64,000 nucleotides of DNA from Candidatus Binatia bacterium (GTDB lineage: Bacteria; Desulfobacterota; Binatia; UBA12015). The translations under genes were made by a program, and so were the position numbers. Positions 44,308 through 53,052 of this stretch are shown here, piece after piece; the stretch's first letter is position 1; each line of letters begins with the position of its first letter. Under the pieces are notes generated by a model that saw only the letters and a program-made list of their open reading frames with translations, had not been told where the DNA came from and did not search any database. The DNA is taken from positions 1 through 64,000 of the forward strand of contig JAQWRY010000002.1 in the NCBI GenBank assembly GCA_029243485.1. Direction: 5' to 3'.

Positions 44308-46977
44308 GTGCTCTCGAGGGTGGGGAGGATCGAGGAGGCAGTACGGGGCGCGCTCGGCGATTGGGTGGAGTTCGTCGCTCGACGCGCATCGGCGGTGGTC
44401 GCGGTGGAAGCCATCGTGACGCTCGCGCTCGCTCTCTTCACCGTCACGCACCTCGGCGTGAATGCAGACAACAAGCGCTTGCTGTCTCCCGATCTTCCCT
44501 TCCAGCGGGATGCGGCCGCTTTCCAGGAGCACTTCTCTTCGTTGGACGACTCGATCCTGATCGTGATCGACGCCGGCAGCCCGGAGATCGCTCGCGAAGC
44601 CGCAACGGAGCTGGCCGCGCGGCTCCGCGAAGAACCCGAGAAATTCAAAGCAGTGAACGTGCCCGGGGGCGACCCGTTCTTCGAGCAGAACGGCCTTCTC
44701 CTTCTCTCGGTCGAGGAACTCGAGGAGCTGACCGATGGCTTCGTCCGCATGCAGCCGGTGATCGCCGATCTCACGCGCGACGGCAGCATCGCGAACCTGA
44801 GTCGCCTCCTCCGCATGGGCCTCGACGAGACGAGCGGCGAGGAGAGAGCGCGCTTCGCGCCGATCTTCGAACGACTCGGAGATGCGACCACGCGCGTCTA
44901 CGAAGAGTTCCCGATCGAGATCTCGTGGGAAGCACTGATGCTGGAGGGCTCGGCAATCGACCCGGGCACGCGGCAGGTCATCATCGTCGAGCCGGTGCTC
45001 TCGTTCGATGCGCTTCTCCCCGCCGGTCCGGCGATGTGGAAGATCCGAGAGCTGGCGGACGCCGCGGGTCTTGGGCCCGAACGCGGCGTCCGTGTCCGGA
45101 TCACCGGCAACCCCGCGCTCAACCACGAGGAGATGCTCGGCCTCGCGGTGGACGTCGGCCTCTCGGGGATCGGATCCTTCCTCCTCGTCGCGATCGTTCT
45201 CCAGATGGCCTTCCGCTCCGGGCGCATGGTTGGAGCGGCCGCCGGAACACTTCTCGTCGGCCTCATCTGGACGGCCGCGTTCGCCGCCGCCGTGGTCGGG
45301 CAGCTGAATCTGATTTCGATTGCATTCGGGGTTCTGTTCATCGGGCTCGGGGTCGACTTCTCGATCCACCTCGGCATGCACTTCCAGGAAGAGATGCGGC
45401 ACGGCACCGATCCGATCCGTGCGCTGCGGTCCGCGATCGACGAGGTCGGGACCTCGCTCCTGATCTGCACTTTCACCACGTCGATCGGCTTCTACGCCTT
45501 CGTCCCGACGGACTACCTCGGCGTCGCGGAGCTCGGGCTGATCTCGGGCACAGGGATGTTCGTCATCCTCTTCCAAAATCTCACCCTGCTGCCAGTGCTG
45601 CTCTTCTGGAGGCGGCCCACGGATGAACCGCTCGCGACTCCGGCGGGCCCCCAGCACTCGTGGATCGCCACGCCCGCCGCGCTGGAACGCCACCCGCGCG
45701 TTGTGGTGGGCATCGGCGTCGCGCTCGCTCTGGTCGCCGTCAGCCTCTATCCGCGCGCGTGGTTCGACAGCGACGTCGTCGCGATGCGGGACCCGAACAC
45801 GGAGTCGGTGGAGGCCTTTCAGGACCTCCTAAAGCAGAGCGACACGTCTCCGTGGTACGCCGACGTCCTCGCTCCGGACCTCACGACCGCCGAGAGCGTG
45901 CAGAAGCGGCTCGATGAACTCGAGCTCGTCGAATCAACGCGCACGGTGAACTACTGGGTCCCATCCGATCAGGACGACAAAGTCGAGATCCTGGCCGACG
46001 CCGCGTTTTTTCTCGACACGCCGGAGGCCCCCCCGAGCGATCGAGCGCCTCCCACCGTCGCCGAGCAGATCGAAGCCCTCCGCGACCTACGCTCACTCCT
46101 CGATGACCCCGACCTCGCGAGCGACGAAGGACTTCTCTATCAGAGCGTGAGGGGGCTCCGAACGAGACTCGACACGTTCCTCGCCAGGCTAGAGGCGGAT
46201 CAGGATCCGGCCGCGTCTCTTGCTACCCTCGAGCAGGTCCTGCTCGGCAATCTCCCCGCGCAGATCGACCGCATGCGCATGGCCCTCGCGGCCGAGCCGT
46301 TCGGGCTCGACGACCTCCCACCGGGTCTCCGCGGAGAGATGCTCGCAACAACGGGCGAAGCCCGCGTGCAGGTCTTCCCCAGAGCCGACCTTTCGGAGGA
46401 AGGTGCCCGCGAAGAGTTCGTGGACGCCGTACGCAGCATCGCGCCCCACGCCACGGGAGTCTCGGTAAACCTGATCGAGTTTGGCCGCGCGACCGCACGC
46501 TCGCTCCGCCAGGCGTTGGCCTTCGCCCTCATCTCTATCGCGATTCTCCTCTTCGTCCTCACGCGGAGCCTGCGCAACGTTCTTCTGATTCTCTCGCCAC
46601 TGGTCCTCGCGGGGGCCTGGACGTTCGGCGGCATGGCGTTGATCCGGATGCCCTTCAACTTCGCGAACGTGATCGTCCTCCCGCTTCTTCTCGGCATCGG
46701 CGTCGATAGCGGCGTCCATCTCGTTCGGCGCTCACACGACGCGCTCGCATCGGGAAAGCAACTCCTCGGAACCACCACCGCCCGGGCCGTCTTCTGGAGT
46801 GCGATCACGACGATCGCGAGCTTCGGGAGCCTCGCACTCTCTCGTCACCAGGGAATCGCGACCATGGGGGAGGTCCTGGTCTTTGGGATGCTCTTCACCC
46901 TCGCGGCGAACCTCGTCGTTCTCCCAGCCCTTATCGAGCTGGCCCGCCGGCAGCAAGGGGTACAAGGGCGCGAATGA
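44308..46977 (+). CDS. RND/MMPL-family transporter, HpnN-like
   Basis: An 889-residue inner-membrane protein with the duplicated RND layout: one TM segment and a periplasmic domain, then a five-helix block (LLVAIVLQMAFRSG ... FGVLFIGLGVDFSIHLGMHF), then a second periplasmic domain and second block (ALISIAILLFVLTRSLRNV ... VLPLLLGIGVDSGVHLVRR). GVDFSIH and GVDSGVH carry the proton-relay Asp residues. The size fits HpnN, which moves hopanoids to the outer membrane. Adjacent MlaC and MlaA homologues strengthen a lipid-transport role. No squalene-hopene cyclase is in the window. The start is GTG at 44308. Confidence 0.88.
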   Translation: MLSRVGRIEEAVRGALGDWVEFVARRASAVVAVEAIVTLALALFTVTHLGVNADNKRLLSPDLPFQRDAAAFQEHFSSLDDSILIVIDAGSPEIAREAATELAARLREEPEKFKAVNVPGGDPFFEQNGLLLLSVEELEELTDGFVRMQPVIADLTRDGSIANLSRLLRMGLDETSGEERARFAPIFERLGDATTRVYEEFPIEISWEALMLEGSAIDPGTRQVIIVEPVLSFDALLPAGPAMWKIRELADAAGLGPERGVRVRITGNPALNHEEMLGLAVDVGLSGIGSFLLVAIVLQMAFRSGRMVGAAAGTLLVGLIWTAAFAAAVVGQLNLISIAFGVLFIGLGVDFSIHLGMHFQEEMRHGTDPIRALRSAIDEVGTSLLICTFTTSIGFYAFVPTDYLGVAELGLISGTGMFVILFQNLTLLPVLLFWRRPTDEPLATPAGPQHSWIATPAALERHPRVVVGIGVALALVAVSLYPRAWFDSDVVAMRDPNTESVEAFQDLLKQSDTSPWYADVLAPDLTTAESVQKRLDELELVESTRTVNYWVPSDQDDKVEILADAAFFLDTPEAPPSDRAPPTVAEQIEALRDLRSLLDDPDLASDEGLLYQSVRGLRTRLDTFLARLEADQDPAASLATLEQVLLGNLPAQIDRMRMALAAEPFGLDDLPPGLRGEMLATTGEARVQVFPRADLSEEGAREEFVDAVRSIAPHATGVSVNLIEFGRATARSLRQALAFALISIAILLFVLTRSLRNVLLILSPLVLAGAWTFGGMALIRMPFNFANVIVLPLLLGIGVDSGVHLVRRSHDALASGKQLLGTTTARAVFWSAITTIASFGSLALSRHQGIATMGEVLVFGMLFTLAANLVVLPALIELARRQQGVQGRE

Positions 46978-47514
46978 CGCCTTCGACCCGGATCCGAAGA
47001 GAACGTGCAAGAGCGTTCTCATCAAGGAGAAGGTGATCAAAGCGGTCGGCAAGGGACCTGCCGTGAGTCTCACCACGCCGTTCGCCGGCACGTAAGGCAT
47101 CTCGCTCGCGCTTCCGGCCACGGCATCGACGTCGACTTACTGCACCGAGTTCGGCGGCACCGAGAAGAAGAACGATGAGAAGGGCACCACGGGAGCCAAC
47201 ACGGCACAGGGCGGCGACACCGCGTACAAGCAGGCCTTCGGCCTCGGCACCAACATCCTCGGGTTCTCCCCGGAACCGATTTCGCGACCGACAACGCGAC
47301 CGGGGTCGCCGAAGTACTCACGATCGACATGGCGAACACAAATTCGCCTCCCACTTTCTCCGCCCCCTCGGCCGCACTCGCAACCTTCGAGGGCGCCGTA
47401 GTGATGAACGAGTTTCTGAATGCTGGCGTCGCCGACCTCGTGCTGTTCCCCCTTGGCGACCAGGCACTCATCCTCGGCGCGCTGGAAACGCTGAGCTGCG
47501 ACGCCTTGCTCTAA
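46978..47514 (+). pseudogene. Decayed secreted-protein fragments
   Basis: No intact gene. A reading from about 46955 gives SKGYKGANDAFDP ... CKSVLIKEKVIKAVGKG, an in-frame stop at 47093-47095, then TYCTEFGGTEKKNDEKGTTG, resembling the repeated C-terminal module of secreted deltaproteobacterial proteins. A second fragment in another frame, VAEVLTIDMANTNSPPTF to the stop at 47514, looks like the end of a different protein. Frames change near 47275. The region appears to be rubble from at least one larger exported gene. Confidence 0.55.
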
Positions 47515-47522
47515 GCCACTCG

Positions 47523-47870
47523 GTGCTGCGCGCTCTCGCACGTCGGCTCGTTCTCGTCCCGTTCTTCCTCATCGGCACGATCGCTGGTGCGGCCGAAGTC
47601 GAGCTACGCCTCCTCGACGAGACGGGCCAAGCGACGTCCGCACAACTGAGCGTGATCGACGACAAGGGGCGAGCGCACATCGCGACGAACGCCCTCCCCG
47701 TGGGAAGGTGGCCCGGCTCCGTAACGCAGAACGTCGACATCATCGTCGACTTCCCGGCAGCAGTGCCAGCCAGGCCTTCCTCCCGCCGAGAGAAGACCTG
47801 TTCTGAAGATGAAGCGCGAGGACACGCTCAGGACCTTCAGCCGATGATGCCCTCGTCGCGCATCTTCTGA
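47523..47870 (+). pseudogene. Truncated exported protein, N-terminal fragment
   Basis: A GTG-initiated frame of 115 codons. The first 25 residues form a Sec signal (RRLVLVPFFLIGTIAGAAEV), followed by a beta-rich start VELRLLDETGQATSAQLS like the N-termini of exported hydrolases. After about residue 85 the sequence loses protein character and its end is antisense to the CoA-transferase tail. Probably a gene whose 3' part has been deleted; the family is not recognised. Confidence 0.45.
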
Positions 47871-49009
47871 ATCTCGTCCGACGCGATTCCGGCTTCGGCG
47901 AGCAGTTCGTCGGTGTTGGTCTTGCTCCAGTCGGGGACCGGAACCGGCTCCGTCGGTCGATCCATGCCCGCGAGCGCCGGGGCGACCTGACGAAACTTGC
48001 CGTGCTCGGGGTGCACGGCCTCGGTGAAGATGCCGCGGGCCTGAAACTGCGGATCCTCTACGAGCTCGTCGATGGAGTAGACCGGCGCCACGCACGTGTT
48101 CGCCGGCGGAAGCTCGGCCGCCCACTCGTCGCGCGGTCGCTTCGCAATCGCGGCCTTGAAGTCAGCGCGGATCTGATCCTGCACGGCGTCGTCGTACTGA
48201 CTCTCGATCCACTGTTCGCACCCGAGGAGGCGACAGAGATTCGCGTAGAAATGTCCTTCGATGGCACCGACCGCGAGCCACTTGCCGTCGCTGCAGCCGT
48301 AGATGTCGTAGCAGGCGTACCGTCCGGTCAGAACGTCGTGCCCCGGCCCCGGAGAGTCACCCGTGGCCAGATACTGATCGACGTACAGCGAGGTGAGCCA
48401 CAGCACGCCTTCGACCACGCAGACATCGAGGTACTCGCCCTCCCCCGTTCGTTCACGCCGCATCAGCGCCGCGAAGATCGAGAGCGCGGCGTGCATGCCG
48501 CCGGCCGCGCTATCGGCGACGGTCGCTCCCGGGATCGGCGGACCGCCGTCCTCGCGACGGTTGCTGGTGTGCATGTAGCCGCCGACGGCCAGGTAGTTGA
48601 TGTCGTGGCCGGCCTGCAAGGAAGCGGGTCCATCCTGCCCGAACCCGCTGGTCGAGCAAGCGATGATCCGCGGATTCTGCGCCTTCAATTCTTCGTACGA
48701 CAGGCCCAGCTTCTTCATCACACCGGGGCGGTAGCTTTCGATTACAACGTCGGCGGTCTTCGCGAGGGCGAGGAACGCGGCCTTCCCCTCGGGTGCCTTC
48801 AGATCGATGCGGACCTGCTCGAGCCCGCGGTTCGCGGAGTAGCTCCAGAACGCAGGCTGCGTCTGCAGACCCATCTTCTTCGGCGGAACGCCGACCTTGA
48901 TGACTCGTGCGCCGTAGTCGGCCAGGATCCGCGCGCAGCGCGTGGCCGGCCCGACCGTAGAGAAGTCGAGGATCGTGATTCCTTCAAGCGCCGCAGGTCG
49001 ATTCGCCAT
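47837..49009 (-). CDS. CaiB/BaiF CoA-transferase (family III)
   Basis: A 390-residue family III CoA-transferase or acyl-CoA racemase. Signatures: LEGITILDFSTVGPATRCARILADYG, VVIESYRPGVMKKLGLSYEEL, CSTSGFGQDGP, and GEYLDVCVVEG with the catalytic-region Asp. It moves CoA between carboxylates or epimerises 2-methylacyl-CoA; the latter (AMACR-like) would suit sterol side-chain degradation but cannot be told apart by eye. The start at 49009 (MANRPAALEG) is preferred; a longer frame begins at 49066. It is divergent from the LLM gene. Confidence 0.9.
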   Translation of the reverse strand: MANRPAALEGITILDFSTVGPATRCARILADYGARVIKVGVPPKKMGLQTQPAFWSYSANRGLEQVRIDLKAPEGKAAFLALAKTADVVIESYRPGVMKKLGLSYEELKAQNPRIIACSTSGFGQDGPASLQAGHDINYLAVGGYMHTSNRREDGGPPIPGATVADSAAGGMHAALSIFAALMRRERTGEGEYLDVCVVEGVLWLTSLYVDQYLATGDSPGPGHDVLTGRYACYDIYGCSDGKWLAVGAIEGHFYANLCRLLGCEQWIESQYDDAVQDQIRADFKAAIAKRPRDEWAAELPPANTCVAPVYSIDELVEDPQFQARGIFTEAVHPEHGKFRQVAPALAGMDRPTEPVPVPDWSKTNTDELLAEAGIASDEIQKMRDEGIIG

Positions 49010-49074
49010 GCGCACGTGGATACGGGTCGCTCTCGGATTTGACAACGCCGCCGGTGCGCGGCTCATAGACAGCC

Positions 49075-50061
49075 ATGAAGCGGGTCATCACCTTCGACAT
49101 GCGCGCCCCGGAGTTTGGTGCGCCCGCCCGAGAACTCTACGCCGCCGCCCTCGACCAGGTCGCGTGGGCCGACGATCTCGGATTCGAGAGCGTCGGTCTC
49201 GGCGAACACCACGGCTCCCCGGACGGCTACAACCCGTCGCCGATTCCGCTCGCCGCCGCGATGGGGGCGCGGAGCAAGCGCATCCTCCTGCGGACGTCGG
49301 TGATCCTCGCCCCGTTCTACGACACAGTCCGACTCGCCGAGGACGCCGCGGTAACGCAGCTCGCCACAAACGGGCGACTCATCCTCGGGATCGGAGGCGG
49401 CTACCGACCATCCGAGTTCGAGATGTACGGACGCCGCTTGGAGGACCGGTGGAAGACCGTCGGCGAGACGATCAAGTTCCTCCGACTCGCCTGGACCGGA
49501 GAACCGTTCGAGTGGAAAGGCCGGCGTTGCCACGTCACGCCGAAGCCAGATCCGGCACCTCCCATCATTCTTGGCGGCGGCACCAAGGCTTCGGCTCGAC
49601 GCGCGGCGCGCATCGCCGACGGCTGGTTTCCTCCGTTGGATCCCCGGCTCTGGACGCCCTACCGCGAAGAGTGCGTGAAGCTCGGGAAGCCCGACCCCGG
49701 CATCTATCCGCCACACGGCCCGATCTTCCTGTGGGTCTCGAAGGAACCCGAGCGCGCCTGGGAGCGGCTCCTCCCGCACGTCCTGCATCAGCTTCGCTCC
49801 TACAGCGAGTGGACAGTCCAAGCGTACGGCCGCCCGCTGGGGCCCTACGCGGAGGACATCACCGCCGAGACCGCAAAGCAGAGCAGCGCGTACCAGGTGC
49901 TTCGGCCCGAGGAAGCGATCGCACTCGGCGAGAGCCTCGGAGAGGACGGCGTCCTGTATTTGAGCCCGCTGCTCGCCGGGATCGACCCCGCCTACGCGTG
50001 GGAGATGCTGCGTCTGTATGAGCGGGAAGTTGCGCCGTTTCTGCGCGACACCACCAGCTGA
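49075..50061 (+). CDS. LLM-class flavin/F420-dependent oxidoreductase
   Basis: A 328-residue luciferase-like barrel. It starts MKRVITFDMRAPEFGAP, with DDLGFESVGLGEHHGSPDGY, LRTSVILAPFYDTVRLAED, RLILGIGGGYRPSEFE and PPIILGGGTKASARRAARI. It fits the LLM family that uses FMN or F420. The substrate is unknown. It is followed 16 bases later by the SGNH hydrolase and is divergent from the CoA-transferase. Confidence 0.9.
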   Translation: MKRVITFDMRAPEFGAPARELYAAALDQVAWADDLGFESVGLGEHHGSPDGYNPSPIPLAAAMGARSKRILLRTSVILAPFYDTVRLAEDAAVTQLATNGRLILGIGGGYRPSEFEMYGRRLEDRWKTVGETIKFLRLAWTGEPFEWKGRRCHVTPKPDPAPPIILGGGTKASARRAARIADGWFPPLDPRLWTPYREECVKLGKPDPGIYPPHGPIFLWVSKEPERAWERLLPHVLHQLRSYSEWTVQAYGRPLGPYAEDITAETAKQSSAYQVLRPEEAIALGESLGEDGVLYLSPLLAGIDPAYAWEMLRLYEREVAPFLRDTTS

Positions 50062-50076
50062 TACCCGTCGATCTCG

Positions 50077-50739
50077 ATGAAACGGTTGCTGATCGGCCTC
50101 TCCGTCCTCTTCAACGTGATCACCGTCGCCGGCGTGGGCGGGCTCTACTACATCACCGATGGGTTCGCATTCATCCGTATGCAGCAGGAACGGTTGCGGT
50201 CCCTATACGAAACGCTTCCGATCGAAGAAGGAGACGTCGTCTTCTTAGGCGACTCTATCACCGAGGGCGGTGCGTGGGACGAGCTCTTCCCGGGCATACC
50301 CGCGAAGAACCGCGGCATCGGCGGAGATACGAGCGAGGGCGTTCTCGACCGCCTCGAGACAATCACGCGCGGCAAGCCCTCGAAGGTGTTCCTCAAGATC
50401 GGCACCAACGATCTCGCCATGACGATCTCTGCAGAGGATATCTCGACGAACGTCGGTACGATCCTCGACCGGATCCACCGGGAGTCTCCCGGGACCCAGG
50501 TCTACGTCCAAAGCGTCCTCCCGCGCGACAGCTGGTTTACTCCGGGCGTTCAGGAGCTGAACCGCCTGCTGGAGAAGGTGGCTGTGGCGCACGATGCGAC
50601 CTGGATCGACGTCTTTCCGCTGTTCGTCGATGCGGACGGCGGCGCCATCCGCAGCGAGTACGCGAACGACCGGCTTCACTTGATGGGACCGGCCTACGTC
50701 GTTTGGCGCGACGCGCTCGATCCGTACGTGCGGAACTAG
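50077..50739 (+). CDS. SGNH/GDSL-family esterase with N-terminal membrane anchor
   Basis: A 220-residue hydrolase. Block I FLGDSITEGG carries nucleophile S60, block II RGIGGD the oxyanion Gly, block III IGTND the oxyanion Asn (N111), and block V NDRLHL the Asp-His pair (D198, H201). Residues 1-25 form a hydrophobic signal or anchor, so it acts in the periplasm or on the membrane. It resembles platelet-activating-factor-acetylhydrolase/TesA-like lipases. Substrate is probably an acyl ester. Confidence 0.92.
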   Translation: MKRLLIGLSVLFNVITVAGVGGLYYITDGFAFIRMQQERLRSLYETLPIEEGDVVFLGDSITEGGAWDELFPGIPAKNRGIGGDTSEGVLDRLETITRGKPSKVFLKIGTNDLAMTISAEDISTNVGTILDRIHRESPGTQVYVQSVLPRDSWFTPGVQELNRLLEKVAVAHDATWIDVFPLFVDADGGAIRSEYANDRLHLMGPAYVVWRDALDPYVRN

Positions 50740-50818
50740 GGCACCGCAGTTCGACGGGGGGTCCATGCCTCGCCGCTGGTCGACGGCAATCCATGAGCCC
50801 GGTCTCGGCGACGCCGGC

Positions 50819-51112
50819 CTAGAACCCAGTCGTCTCCTCGACCTCGAAGGCCACCGGATCAAACTCCTCATCGGCGCGAGCCGTGATAACGCCGAGAAGC
50901 CCTCCGCACCGCACGATGTCGCCGGAATGGACGTAGTAGTGCCGCACGAAGCCCGACGTAGAGGCCTCGATCTCCAGTTCGGACTTGTCCGCTTCGATGA
51001 TCACGAGCGGGCGGCCCTTCTCGACCCAAGCGCCCAGCATATGCGACCAGGCGACGATCTTCCCCTCCTGCATGCCCTCGCTGAAAGCTGGCATTCGGAT
51101 TGGAATGGGCAT
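50819..51112 (-). CDS. Stand-alone lipoyl (biotinyl/lipoyl) carrier domain
   Basis: A 97-residue single lipoyl-type domain: MPIPIRMPAFSEGMQEGKIV at the start and IIEADKSELEIEA with the modified lysine K43. It resembles the first 80 residues of 2-oxoacid-dehydrogenase E2 subunits, but no catalytic E2 or peripheral-subunit domain follows and no E1/E3 gene is nearby. It follows the MaoC hydratase on the same strand after eight bases. It may serve an acyltransferase or dehydrogenase elsewhere, or be the remains of an E2 gene. Confidence 0.82.
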   Translation of the reverse strand: MPIPIRMPAFSEGMQEGKIVAWSHMLGAWVEKGRPLVIIEADKSELEIEASTSGFVRHYYVHSGDIVRCGGLLGVITARADEEFDPVAFEVEETTGF

Positions 51113-51120
51113 CGGCGCGC

Positions 51121-51975
51121 CTACGACCGGACCGTCACCACCGCGTTGGAGATGATGACCGCGTCACGCTCCTTCGACTTCGCCTCGACCAGGATTGTGT
51201 CGCCTTCCTTCCAGAACGACGTGAGGTACGTCTCACCCGGGAACGCAATCCCGCGGAAACGCGCGGAGTACTTCGCGACCTTCGTCGGATCGCCACCGAG
51301 AACGCCATCGACAACCGCCTTGCAGACGATGCCGTACGAGCAGAGCCCGTGGATGATCGGACGATCGAAGCCGCCCTTCGCTGCGAAGTCAGGATCGCAG
51401 TGGAGTGGGTTCTTGTCGCCGTTCAAGCGATAGAGCAGCGCCTGCTGGGGGAGCGTCGTCGACTCCACCACACCGTCGGGCGCGCGGTCCGGCTTCGCGT
51501 TCGAAACCTCGGGCCCCTTCGGTCCGCCGAAGCCGCCCTCGCCGCGAAGAAAGAGCGACATGCGATTCGTGTAGAGCGCGTCGCCGGCCTCATCCGTGAC
51601 AGCGGTCTCGAGCAACAGAAGCGCCGCCTTCCCCTTGTCGTAGATGTCCGCGACCTTCGTCTTCCCGCGCAACTTCGTCTCCGGCGGCAGCGGCTTGTGG
51701 ATCTCCACCTCTTGCTCGCCGTGAAGCATCATCGCCCGGTTGAACTCGAGTCCCGGAATGCTGAAGATTTTGGCGGAAGCACCGGAGTTCGCGACCGTGG
51801 TGAAGCTCGGAAGAACCTTCAGCCTCTTCTCGTAGGTGTACTCAAGCTCGCTCGCGTCCGTCGCGGGCACGCCCGCTCCCACGCCGAGGTGGTAAAGGAT
51901 GACGTTGTCCTTCGAGTAGCCGCCGTCCCCCGCTTCAAACTCGTGGGCGAGCGCTTTGTCTCTATCGATCGGCAT
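51121..51975 (-). CDS. MaoC-family hydratase, double hot-dog (type 2 enoyl-CoA hydratase)
   Basis: A 284-residue double hot-dog protein like the hydratase-2 part of peroxisomal multifunctional enzyme 2. The catalytic motif YRLNGDKNPLHCDP carries D187 and H192, in the C-terminal hot-dog unit; the PIIHGLCSYGIV helix follows. It should hydrate trans-2-enoyl-CoA to (R)-3-hydroxyacyl-CoA, including branched or steroid side chains. Its start lies inside the ADH 3' end (14-base overlap), so it is coupled to it. Confidence 0.92.
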   Translation of the reverse strand: MPIDRDKALAHEFEAGDGGYSKDNVILYHLGVGAGVPATDASELEYTYEKRLKVLPSFTTVANSGASAKIFSIPGLEFNRAMMLHGEQEVEIHKPLPPETKLRGKTKVADIYDKGKAALLLLETAVTDEAGDALYTNRMSLFLRGEGGFGGPKGPEVSNAKPDRAPDGVVESTTLPQQALLYRLNGDKNPLHCDPDFAAKGGFDRPIIHGLCSYGIVCKAVVDGVLGGDPTKVAKYSARFRGIAFPGETYLTSFWKEGDTILVEAKSKERDAVIISNAVVTVRS

Positions 51976-52981
51976 TCGGGTTCACCTCGATCATGACCTT
52001 GGCACCGGCGTTCGAGTCGTTCGCGACCGCGAAGGCGTCGCCGAACTCGTCGAGCGGAAAGCGGTGCGTGATGATGGGAGTGAGATCGACCTTGGTGAGC
52101 ATGTCGATCATCGTGGTGTAGTCCTCCGGGTAACAAATCGACCCAGCGAGGGTCAGCTGCTTCGACATGACGAGCAGGAAGCTCACCGGAATGGGCTCGC
52201 GGTGGAGTGCGACTATCGACACACGCGCATCCGACTTCGCGTTCTCGATGATCTGCGTGAGCACCGGAGCCGCGCCCGATGCCTCGATGTAAGCATCGCT
52301 TCCCGGCATCTCCATGCCGAGCCACGGACCCGTTCCGTGCAGTTCGGTGAGACGCTTCCATGTCTCTTCTTTTCCCGGGTTCACGGTTTCACGCGCGCCC
52401 ATGGTGCGAGCGACCTCGAGCCTCGTGTCCGAGTAGTCCAGCATGACGACGTCATCGATGCCGCGGAAGCGAAGCGTTGCGAGCGACATCAACCCGATCG
52501 GGCCGGCACCGAAAATCGCGACCTTGTCGCCTTTCGACACCTCGGCCCGGTTCACGGCCTGCATTCCGACACCGAGCGGCTCCGCGAGAGCCGCCGCCGC
52601 AAACGAGAGCGAATCCGGAATCGGAAAGAGCGTACCGCCGTCGGCCGCGTTCGGGACGAGGAGCTCCGGAGTGAAGCCGCCCTGCGCCGAGCCGTTTCCG
52701 ATCGAATTCCCGGCGCCCATCGGGTTCAGCACCACCCGCGTTCCCGGGGCAAGCTCGGTGACCTCGCTCCCGACGCGGAGGATCACTCCGGAGAGCTCGT
52801 GTCCCAGAGGAACCGGCTCCGGCGAGGGCCCCGCGACGCCGCCCAACCTCACGTACCCCAGATCGCTGCCGCAGATCCCGCACGCCGCGACCTGCACGAC
52901 GGCATCCCGGGGACCGGGCTGGATCGGCTCGATGTCGTCGACCCGCACGTCGCCCGGGCCGTGAATGCGAACTTGCTTCAT
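51962..52981 (-). CDS. Zinc-binding alcohol dehydrogenase (MDR family)
   Basis: A 339-residue medium-chain dehydrogenase. Catalytic-zinc ligands are in CGICGSD (C34-D40) and GHELSG (H61, E62); the cofactor turn is FGAGPIGLMS. The four-cysteine structural-zinc lobe is absent, as in some sorbitol- and L-threonine-dehydrogenase-like branches. The reaction is oxidation of a secondary or primary alcohol; the substrate is unknown. First gene of an operon with the MaoC hydratase and lipoyl protein. Confidence 0.9.
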   Translation of the reverse strand: MKQVRIHGPGDVRVDDIEPIQPGPRDAVVQVAACGICGSDLGYVRLGGVAGPSPEPVPLGHELSGVILRVGSEVTELAPGTRVVLNPMGAGNSIGNGSAQGGFTPELLVPNAADGGTLFPIPDSLSFAAAALAEPLGVGMQAVNRAEVSKGDKVAIFGAGPIGLMSLATLRFRGIDDVVMLDYSDTRLEVARTMGARETVNPGKEETWKRLTELHGTGPWLGMEMPGSDAYIEASGAAPVLTQIIENAKSDARVSIVALHREPIPVSFLLVMSKQLTLAGSICYPEDYTTMIDMLTKVDLTPIITHRFPLDEFGDAFAVANDSNAGAKVMIEVNPNADR

Positions 52982-53052
52982 GCAGATGCTCTACGGGCCG
53001 CGTTTCCGCAGGTCAAAGGTCCCATTCTCTGCTAAGATTCGAAGCCGAACGA

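Noticed and set aside
43315-45693. A 792-codon reading of mlaA extending into the region opposite the RND transporter
   Set aside because: Only the last 289 residues are homologous to MlaA; the upstream part is antisense to transporter membrane segments.
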